From positions 2,232,001 to 2,296,000 of the forward strand of contig NZ_FOYV01000001.1 in the NCBI RefSeq assembly GCF_900115175.1: 64,000 nt of DNA, in the 5' to 3' direction. The DNA comes from Marinobacter gudaonensis. GTDB taxonomy: Bacteria > Pseudomonadota > Gammaproteobacteria > Pseudomonadales > Oleiphilaceae. Position 1 is the stretch's first letter. Each line of letters begins with the position of its first letter. Below the pieces are notes generated by a model. That model ran no database searches, was not told where the DNA came from, and worked only from the letters and a program-made list of their open reading frames with translations. This document shows, piece after piece, positions 58,901-64,000 of this stretch. The position numbers and the translations under genes are program-made.

Positions 58901-59543
58901 TCTGCGAGCGGCTGGTGTGGGCCTCGGCGCCGACATCCTGCACCAGGGCCCGCCAGAGCAGCGGCTGCCAGAGAGTCTCGGCTTCGAGGGGTCTTTCCTC
59001 GCCCCGGGCGCTGATCACCACATCCTTGCCCTGTTCCCAGGCGGCCAGCCAGTCGGCCCGGAACACCTGGTACTGGTCGAACAGGTCCGCCACCTTCTCG
59101 GCCAGCTGGAAGTTGCGCAGGTCGGTGTCACTGCCGTCCAGAAATCTCGCCAGCGGGGTAAAGGCGTCGTCCTGCCCCACCAGTTCCGGCAGCAAGCGGT
59201 AAAGCCGCCACACCAGGCGGGATTTGTCGAAGGGCGACTGTTCCGGTACTTCCCCGTCGGGCAGTACGGCGCGATAGGCCTGCCAGATAAACCGTGCGGG
59301 AAACAGGAATTCCATGCCCGCTGCAATCCCCAGCCCGCCCTCTACGCCATCGTCGGTGCGCTTTTCCGCGAGCGCCAGCTTCAACCACTGGGCAATGCCG
59401 TTGCTCTGCACCAGAAACGTCTCGCTCTGCAACGGCGGCATAGGGTTCTGCCGGCAGAGGTAGACCACGGCCCGGCGCAGGTCCTCTAGATGGTTAGCGT
59501 GGATGGCGTGAAAGCCCGGTTCGATGGCGGATGGCGTGGCCAT
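55950..59543 (-). CDS. recC: Exodeoxyribonuclease V gamma subunit RecC
   Basis: RecC recognises Chi and channels the unwound strands to RecB and RecD. The 1197-residue protein starts MATPSAIEPGFHAIHANHLE and matches RecC with FLVQSNGIAQWLKLALAE, VFGVSSLPRQALEALY, ALETLMSLPRSRFGVSEIL and CLLGMNDGDYPRSRPPVDFD. It is the first gene of the recC-recB-recD operon, divergent from the SDR gene across a 115-base gap holding both promoters. Confidence 0.97.
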   Translation of the reverse strand: MATPSAIEPGFHAIHANHLEDLRRAVVYLCRQNPMPPLQSETFLVQSNGIAQWLKLALAEKRTDDGVEGGLGIAAGMEFLFPARFIWQAYRAVLPDGEVPEQSPFDKSRLVWRLYRLLPELVGQDDAFTPLARFLDGSDTDLRNFQLAEKVADLFDQYQVFRADWLAAWEQGKDVVISARGEERPLEAETLWQPLLWRALVQDVGAEAHTSRSQIHTRFMEQGQRLSQPANPGRLPGRIVVFGVSSLPRQALEALYVLSRFSQVVLCVHNPCQYYWADIISDRELLKAERKRGAAHPVLATIDDPDQLHQHANPLLAAWGKQGRDYIRLLDEFDNPDEYRASFQTPGQKIDIFTDHGDPASPRLLHQLQNDIHNLTPLQEIRDQQRTVDLAADHSLVFHDAHSPQREVEILHDQLLAAFNADDTLRPRDVIVMVPDINVYAPHIQAVFGRYAPGRRRHIPFTISDQGQRHHEPVLIALETLMSLPRSRFGVSEILSLLEVPGIRDRFDIREDEISLARRWVEGANIRWGLHGQHRASLDLPAELERNTWQAGLRSMLLGYGMGDDEPWAGVEPYGEIGGLQASLAGRLADFVHQLEALWQALQSQRTPADWEALFSNMLVGFFDKVEGQDLLLLNRFRRQLEQWLEDALAAGLGEQTLPLNIVKDVLLQGLDEGGLNQRFLAGKVNFATLMPMRAIPFRRVCLLGMNDGDYPRSRPPVDFDLMAQDYRPGDRSRREDDRYLFLEALLSAREQLYISWVGRSIRDDSERPPSVLVGQLQDHLDSLWKVAGQPTMKVVEALTTRHPLQPFSRDYFPKANGEGEGDHARPRPLAEVLEARRLFTFEREWRSAHGVDTAEQSHQPLPYLAPEEPISLNDLANFLKRPIEIFYQRRLQVRFEAVEDEDTDNENFDLNGLDRWRLDNELIQEGVVKAASEEELHERLEITLDRMARRGELGMGVTEHRLRTELAGRLPNLFERYRRALVDWPEAVAEPLPFEVRHQTDLGSVEVVDLIDNLRCNPQGQLCRLVIAGSSLLSSAGNGKKVRYANLLRDWLIHLAGQLGGQPFETVILGKEEDRKFHFPAMTPEQARAPFHAILARWMEATTRALPLHCEAGFAWVTSYYGGKKYLGDHERAISEAETAYLTALERDTGYLRGSFDSPEALMASGEFEALLHDLYVPLWEAEQGKSAAEQIGSVA

Positions 59544-59658
59544 GGGTTTCCTTGTCTGGGAGTCGGTTCAATCCTGATTCCAGAGGTTACCGTATGTGAC
59601 CTCAGATGCCGATAACCGAACGATAACCGATCACAGAGGCAATGTAGGAGGCAGCGCA

Positions 59659-60444
59659 ATGTGGACACTGATTACCGGGGCGAGCTCCGGCATCGGCCGG
59701 GCCCTGGCCCTGGAGCTGGGGCAACAGGGCCACGACCTGATGCTGTCCGGCCGCGACAAGGGCCGCTTGACGGCGGTGGCAGAGGCAATTCGGGAGCAGT
59801 CGCCCGGATGTCAGGTTGAAATACTGCCTGCGGACCTGTCAGACCCGGCCAGCACCCGGGAATTGGCGGCCAGGATCGGCGAGGAGGTCGAGCGCCTCAA
59901 TGCCTTTATTTACTGCGCCGGCATTGGCGAGCCGGCGCCGGATTTCGCCAGCCTGGAACTGATTGATTTCCAGGAAGCGCTGGCGGTGAACGTCTCGGCG
60001 CCCCTGTTGCTTTGCCAGCAGCTGTTGCCGTTGATGCGTGGCGGCGATACGGCGTCCCGCATCGTGATGATCGGCGCCGGAATGGATAAACAGGCCCAGC
60101 CCGGCACCGGTAGCTACGGCATCAGCAAGATGGCCCTGCGCCGGCTGGTGCGCCAGATGGCGGTGGAGTTCGACACTATGGCCGACGGACCGGTGGTCAG
60201 TCTGTTCCAGCCGGGGTTGGTGGATACCCCGGGCATCCGGAGACACATTGCCAAGGCGGAAAACCTCGATCTGCCCCATGCCCGGTGGCTGGCAGGCCGG
60301 CTTGAGGCCGGCGAATGCCTCACCGCGGAACAGGCGGCCAGCGCTCTGGCCTTCACTCTTCGGCAAGTCCCCGACAGCGATTTCCATGGGGCGGTATTTA
60401 ACGGTCGGGATCTGGTGGATTCGCTGTCGTTCGCGGCCAGTTGA
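59659..60444 (+). CDS. Short-chain dehydrogenase/reductase with altered catalytic Ser
   Basis: From the ATG at 59659, behind a strong TAGGAGG, the product is 261 residues. It has the Rossmann motif TGASSGIGRA (6-15), Asn111 (AVNVSAP), and Tyr153/Lys157 (SYGISK). The catalytic Ser usually about 13 residues before Tyr is replaced here (IGAGMD; position 140 is Ala), so activity may be changed. NAD(P)(H) is the likely cofactor; the substrate is unknown. The general layout recalls YueD/sepiapterin-reductase-like SDRs, but I cannot place it firmly. Confidence 0.85.
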   Translation: MWTLITGASSGIGRALALELGQQGHDLMLSGRDKGRLTAVAEAIREQSPGCQVEILPADLSDPASTRELAARIGEEVERLNAFIYCAGIGEPAPDFASLELIDFQEALAVNVSAPLLLCQQLLPLMRGGDTASRIVMIGAGMDKQAQPGTGSYGISKMALRRLVRQMAVEFDTMADGPVVSLFQPGLVDTPGIRRHIAKAENLDLPHARWLAGRLEAGECLTAEQAASALAFTLRQVPDSDFHGAVFNGRDLVDSLSFAAS

Positions 60445-60478
60445 CGGGGCCCGGAGGCCTGATCAACTTCGTTGGGGC

Positions 60479-60769
60479 CTAGAGCGGCACCCGCATGGTT
60501 TCCGAACCGCTCTCCGGCATGCCGATCATCTCATCGGTGCCGGTGGGCGGAATCACCTCGGTGTGTTCAACCTGATAATCGTGGAAATACTCCCGTACCG
60601 CACAGGCGCCGGAGAACATCACCGGCTTGTCGTAGGCGTCGGTGAGTACATAACCCTGGCCGTTCAGGTAGAACCGCGCCATGTAATAGCGGCCCTCCAT
60701 GGAAACAATCTCCAGAAGGGAAATCGGATCGTTTTTGTGGGATTTCAGCTCTCCGGTATCCATATGCAT
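60479..60769 (-). CDS. DUF6482-like small protein
   Basis: The 96-residue soluble protein contains ISLLEIVSMEGRYYMARFYL, GYVLTDAYDKPVMFSG and the C-terminal DEMIGMPESGSETMRVPL. From memory this pattern (an ELxSLEGGxY-like start and an ending in RVPL) is that of DUF6482, common in Pseudomonas and Marinobacter, without known function. The start may be the second Met two codons in. It is divergent from the DUF4864-like gene and convergent with the SDR gene. Confidence 0.6.
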   Translation of the reverse strand: MHMDTGELKSHKNDPISLLEIVSMEGRYYMARFYLNGQGYVLTDAYDKPVMFSGACAVREYFHDYQVEHTEVIPPTGTDEMIGMPESGSETMRVPL

Positions 60770-60906
60770 GGGAAGTCTCCCGCAGGTTTGTTGTCGTAAA
60801 CATCTCTACGGCGGATCCTGGTAAACAGGTCATATAATGATCAGAAAAGGGAGGCATCCAGGGCAGGTCGTATTGATCCGTGAACGAGCAACCACGAGGT
60901 GGTGCT

Positions 60907-61356
60907 ATGAGACTCAAACAGGAACGGGCCGGGATCCCGCCGGCCCCATGGCTGCTAGCGGCGGCCTTCGCCTGGGCACTGGTCTGGGCAGCCGGCGTTC
61001 AGGCCGAGAGCGCAGACAAAGACGCAGACATCCAGGAAACCATCCTCCGGCAGATCGAGGCGTTTGCCAACGACGATCGCGAACAGGCCTGGGCCTTTGC
61101 CTCCGAAGGTGTCAAACGACGTTTCGGTTCTTCCGATGTCTTCGTCGCCATGGTGCGGGAGGCCTACCCGGCAGTGCATCAGGCCACCGCCATTGAGTTC
61201 ACTCAAAGGGTGCCCCACGGCGCCTTCGAGATTCAGGTGGTCCGGTTGCAGGGCCCCGATGGCAAACGCTGGGATGCCTATTACCGGATGGTGATGAGCG
61301 AGGGCGACTGGAAAGTCGCGGGGGTGCGGCTGCACCCCGCCGAACTGGGTATCTGA
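60907..61356 (+). CDS. DUF4864-like secreted or membrane-anchored protein
   Basis: From the ATG at 60907 (GAGGTGG upstream) the product is 149 residues. An N-terminal hydrophobic segment (WLLAAAFAWALVWAAGVQA) looks like a signal peptide, followed by one small alpha/beta domain with ILRQIEAFANDDREQAWAFA, FGSSDVFVAMVREAYPAVH and YYRMVMSEGDWKVAGVRL. This matches my recollection of DUF4864, an NTF2-like domain of unknown function. It is convergent with folM with only 9 bases between them. Confidence 0.68.
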   Translation: MRLKQERAGIPPAPWLLAAAFAWALVWAAGVQAESADKDADIQETILRQIEAFANDDREQAWAFASEGVKRRFGSSDVFVAMVREAYPAVHQATAIEFTQRVPHGAFEIQVVRLQGPDGKRWDAYYRMVMSEGDWKVAGVRLHPAELGI

Positions 61357-61365
61357 GCGGCGTCG

Positions 61366-62073
61366 TCAGACCAGGTGTCGGCCGCCGTCCAGCGGCAGCG
61401 TGCGGCCTGTAATGTAGGGGTTGTCCAGCAGGAACTGGATGGTGTCCACGGCCACCCGGGTGCCCGGTTCGATGCCCATCAGGGATTTTTTCAGGGTTTT
61501 TTCCCGGTATTCGGCGCTGTCGTCGTCGTTGAAGATAATCAGCGAGGGCGCCAGGCTGTTCACCTTCACCCTGGGCGCCAACAGCCGCGCAAACGACAGG
61601 GTCAGATTGGTCAGCGCCGCTTTGCTGGCGGCATAGGCAATGTGTTTGGCGCTGCCCCTCTCCACCACATAATCCGTCATGTGAATGATATCTGTGGTCG
61701 AATCCCCCTTCTCCAACAGATCCCGGCAGGCCAGGTTGATGCGGTAGGGCGCCATGGCGTGTATCTGCATCATGGCGCTCATCACGGCTTCCGGTGGCTG
61801 GTCTGGACTTTCCGGGAGCCAGTCGGAGGCGTTGTGGATGATGGCTCTGAGCTGGTCGGTCTCATGCCGGAGTGTCTCGATAAACCGGTCGATGCCCTCG
61901 TTGGTGCCGAAATTCGCCTGGATGCATCGGGCGCCGGCTTGCTGCAGTTGGTCGATCCCCGGTCGGTGGGATCGATAGGTGGCAATAACAGGCTGATTGC
62001 GGGACAGGCAGGCTTTCGCGTAGGCCAGGCCGATTCTCTGGCCGGCTCCGGTGATCAGGATGGGGGCGGTCAT
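61366..62073 (-). CDS. folM: Dihydromonapterin reductase FolM
   Basis: FolM is an SDR that reduces dihydromonapterin to tetrahydromonapterin (and weakly dihydrofolate) with NADPH. The 235-residue product has the FolM-type cofactor motif ITGAGQRIGLAYA, IIHNASDWLPE, the active-site region HMTDYVVERGSAKHIAYAASKAAL and the characteristic end LPLDGGRHLV. It lies 11 bases downstream of the LysR gene and is probably co-transcribed. No folX is adjacent. Confidence 0.85.
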   Translation of the reverse strand: MTAPILITGAGQRIGLAYAKACLSRNQPVIATYRSHRPGIDQLQQAGARCIQANFGTNEGIDRFIETLRHETDQLRAIIHNASDWLPESPDQPPEAVMSAMMQIHAMAPYRINLACRDLLEKGDSTTDIIHMTDYVVERGSAKHIAYAASKAALTNLTLSFARLLAPRVKVNSLAPSLIIFNDDDSAEYREKTLKKSLMGIEPGTRVAVDTIQFLLDNPYITGRTLPLDGGRHLV

Positions 62074-62084
62074 GACAGCTCCGT

Positions 62085-63011
62085 TCAGGGTTCGATCTGT
62101 TTAATCTCCGCATTGAATACGTCGATGATCGTCTCACAGAGCCATTTGTGTCCGGATTCTTTTTCCGAGTTGGGGTCCCAGCACAGGTCGAAGGAGAAGA
62201 CGACTTCCTCCAGGGGCAGCGGCGCGGCCTTGAGGTGTTTGAGGCGCGGGTCCAGGTCCAGCAGACGGCGCGGCGCTATGGCAATGAGGTCGGTGGTCAG
62301 CAGCATGTCCGGGATGGTGTCCCAGCTGTCCACCACCAGTGCCGAGTGCCTTTCCAGTCCCCGACCGGCCAGGGCATCGTCAATCACCGTGGTGCCCGTG
62401 GACGCCTGCGACAGCTTGACGTGGGGCAGGCGGGCATAGAGCTCCGCGGTCATGGGTTCCGCCGCCCGGGGATGGTCCGGTCGCATCAGCACCACCACGT
62501 CGTCGGCCATCAGGCGCTGGCTGCGCACGGCTTTCGGCTTGAGCCGGCCGGGCGTCAGACGGATCTGGGCATCCACGCGGTCCCAGCCCGAGCTCTCGGA
62601 GGAAATGGAGAACGGCAGGATATCAATCGTGATGTTGGGCGCTTCTTCCCGGACTCGCCGGGCAAAACTGGGGAGAAAGAAGCCGGAGATGTAGTTGGCC
62701 ACCTGCATGCTGAAGACCCGGTCGGATTCCGCCGGCACGAACTGCTGCTGGGCGCTGATGGCACTGGACAGGCAGGACAGCCCGTCCTCCACCTGGACAA
62801 TGATCTCCCTGGCCCGGTCGGTCGGCTCGAGCCCCTTGGCGGTCCGGTAGAACAGCTGGTCGTTCAGCATCACGCGCAGCCGGCCCAGGGCGTGGCTGAC
62901 CGCTGAAGGGGACAGCCCCAGCTCACTGGCCACCTTGGAAATAGAGCGTTGTTCCATGATGTTGGTGAAAATAACCAGCAGGTTCAGATCAAAATCCCGA
63001 AGATTCACCAT
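62085..63011 (-). CDS. LysR-family transcriptional regulator
   Basis: The 308-residue protein has an N-terminal winged helix-turn-helix (about 5-65: FDLNLLVIFTNIMEQRSISK, VASELGLSPSAVSHALGRL). The effector-binding domain that follows is of the NodD/PcpR-like type, as suggested by FQ/YRTAKGLEPTDRA and the late SFDLCWDPNSEKESGHKWL. The effector and targets are unknown. It could control folM just downstream or the TRAP genes upstream, but neither is shown by the sequence. Confidence 0.9.
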   Translation of the reverse strand: MVNLRDFDLNLLVIFTNIMEQRSISKVASELGLSPSAVSHALGRLRVMLNDQLFYRTAKGLEPTDRAREIIVQVEDGLSCLSSAISAQQQFVPAESDRVFSMQVANYISGFFLPSFARRVREEAPNITIDILPFSISSESSGWDRVDAQIRLTPGRLKPKAVRSQRLMADDVVVLMRPDHPRAAEPMTAELYARLPHVKLSQASTGTTVIDDALAGRGLERHSALVVDSWDTIPDMLLTTDLIAIAPRRLLDLDPRLKHLKAAPLPLEEVVFSFDLCWDPNSEKESGHKWLCETIIDVFNAEIKQIEP

Positions 63012-63109
63012 GTTTGTCCGGTCTCGCTGCAGCCTTCGTTATTGTTATCGGAGACTAGTCTTGCAGACCGGCCGGGGAAGCGCCACTTTGGTGAGCGTTG
63101 CGGCGGGAA

Positions 63110-63144
63110 GCAAACAGACCCGGTGCCTGGACCGGGCACCGGGT
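63110..63144 (-). terminator. Probable terminator after the TRAP permease gene
   Basis: A 10-bp stem (ACCCGGTGCC at 63118-63127 with GGCACCGGGT at 63135-63144) lies about 53 bases beyond the TRAP stop codon. On the minus strand it is followed by CTGTTTGCTT, only a moderate T-run. It separates the TRAP genes from the LysR gene. Confidence 0.6.
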
Positions 63145-63197
63145 TCGGCAAAAAACGCCGGAAGGAGAATCGTCGGTTGCCTGCGGATGCCCGGCGG

Positions 63198-64000
63198 TCA
63201 GCCGAAGGTCTCCGGCAGCCAGAGGGTTACCGCCGGAACGTAGGCCACCAGGGCCACCACGGCGATCAACACCAGCATGAAGGGCCAGATATGCCGGGCC
63301 ACGGTTTCCACGCGTAGGCCACTGATGCTGGAGGCGACGAAAATGGAGTAGCCGACCGGCGGTGTGACCATGCCCACGGCAAAGTTGATCACCACCATGG
63401 CACCCAGCTGGATCGGCTCCAGGCCAATCTGTTGGCCAAGGCCAATGAGCACGCCACTGAGGATCACCATGGCGGAAATGTTGTCCATCACCGCGCCCAG
63501 CAACAGGAGCATGACGTTGACGATCAGCAGCAGCAGGATCGGATTGTCCGTGAGGGTCAGCAGGGCCCGGGTCAGTTGGGCGGGAATCTGCTCGCTGGCC
63601 ATGACCCAGGCAAAGCCGTAGGCCACGGCCACGATGAACATGATGACGCCGGTGGTTCGCATGGAACTCATCAGGATGGCCGGCAGGGTTTTCCAGTCCA
63701 GATCCCGGTAGAGGAACACGCCCACGATGGCGCTGTAGAGAACGCCGACCATGGCCGCCTCGGTGGGCGTGAACATGCCGCTGTAGATGCCGCCCAGGAT
63801 GACCACGGGCGCCAGCAATGCCCACACGCCATCTTTCAGCGCGTGCAGGAACTCCCGGCCGGTGGCGCGTTTTTCCCTCTCCACGCCGTGAAAACGCGCG
63901 TACAGCACGCTCACCACACAAAAACCGGCGGCGGCAATAAGGCCGGGAATGATGCCGGCCAGGAACAGCTTGGCAATGGATTCTTCGGCGAGCACGCCCC
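63198..64000 (-). CDS. TRAP transporter large permease DctM (partial, C-terminal part)
   Basis: The 266 visible codons encode a highly hydrophobic protein of the DctM family with AGIIPGLIAAAGFCVV, LLAPVVILGGIYSGMFTPTEAA, GAVMDNISAMVILSGVL, and the hallmark INFAVGMVTPPVGYSIFVAS. DctM is the sodium-driven membrane subunit of TRAP carriers that import organic acids caught by a periplasmic DctP protein. The N-terminal part and any dctP and dctQ genes lie beyond the window. Substrate unknown. Confidence 0.93.
   Translation of the reverse strand, partial: GVLAEESIAKLFLAGIIPGLIAAAGFCVVSVLYARFHGVEREKRATGREFLHALKDGVWALLAPVVILGGIYSGMFTPTEAAMVGVLYSAIVGVFLYRDLDWKTLPAILMSSMRTTGVIMFIVAVAYGFAWVMASEQIPAQLTRALLTLTDNPILLLLIVNVMLLLLGAVMDNISAMVILSGVLIGLGQQIGLEPIQLGAMVVINFAVGMVTPPVGYSIFVASSISGLRVETVARHIWPFMLVLIAVVALVAYVPAVTLWLPETFG

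Noticed and set aside
52171..59489. Very long open frames (over 980 codons) on the plus strand opposite recB and recC
   Set aside because: They lie antisense to clearly conserved recB and recC. Their translations are rich in Gln, His, Val and Gly, as expected from the complement of GC-rich codons, and match no family.

Overview
The window looks like the replication-origin neighbourhood of a marine, aerobic, salt-adapted gammaproteobacterium, most likely Marinobacter or a close relative. This assignment is inference from gene order (mnmG-rsmG-parA-parB-atpIBEFHAGDC-glmU-glmS on one arm; mnmE-yidC-yidD-rnpA-rpmH facing dnaA-dnaN-recF-gyrB on the other), a moderately high G+C content, an ectoine hydroxylase and an NhaB antiporter. 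No search was run. All genes appear intact; only the first and last are cut by the window edges. I saw no rRNA, tRNA, CRISPR array, transposase or prophage.

Layout. 1-4.4 kb: end of a solute-binding protein gene, nhaB, and a TonB-dependent siderophore receptor behind a Fur-box-like site. 4.4-19.5 kb, all on the minus strand: glmS, glmU, the full nine-gene F1Fo ATP synthase operon with a clear sigma-70 promoter, parB, parA, rsmG and mnmG. 19.5-20.1 kb: an AT-rich gap with two perfect DnaA boxes, a good oriC candidate. 20.1-29.5 kb: an accessory block (c-di-GMP phosphodiesterase, RND pump with adaptor, DUF3833 lipoprotein, acyl-CoA dehydrogenase, stand-alone ectD) separating mnmG from mnmE. 29.5-33.5 kb: mnmE, yidC, yidD, rnpA and rpmH. 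33.5-34.2 kb: the rpmH-dnaA gap, a second and weaker origin candidate. 34.2-41.8 kb: dnaA, dnaN, an unexpected ABC1/UbiB-type kinase gene, recF and gyrB. Two parS sites lie inside recF, one perfect and one with a single mismatch.

41.9-50 kb: a VC0807-type membrane protein, a secreted animal-type alpha-amylase with a C-terminal starch-binding domain, GABA aminotransferase, and two divergent ABC exporters (MsbA-like and Atm1-like). A large imperfectly explained inverted-repeat element then precedes 50-59.5 kb, the recC-recB-recD operon with four-base overlaps. 59.6-64 kb: a short-chain dehydrogenase, two small proteins of unknown function (DUF6482-like and DUF4864-like), a LysR regulator with folM, and a truncated TRAP transporter large permease.

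The core genes together run replication initiation, origin segregation (ParAB acting on parS), tRNA modification, membrane protein insertion, ATP synthesis and UDP-GlcNAc supply. I did not find a clearly new multi-gene system. The points most worth checking are the two competing origin candidates, the parS pair inside recF, the kinase gene that breaks dnaN-recF, the inverted-repeat element at 49.9 kb, and the missing standard start codon of the MsbA-like exporter.
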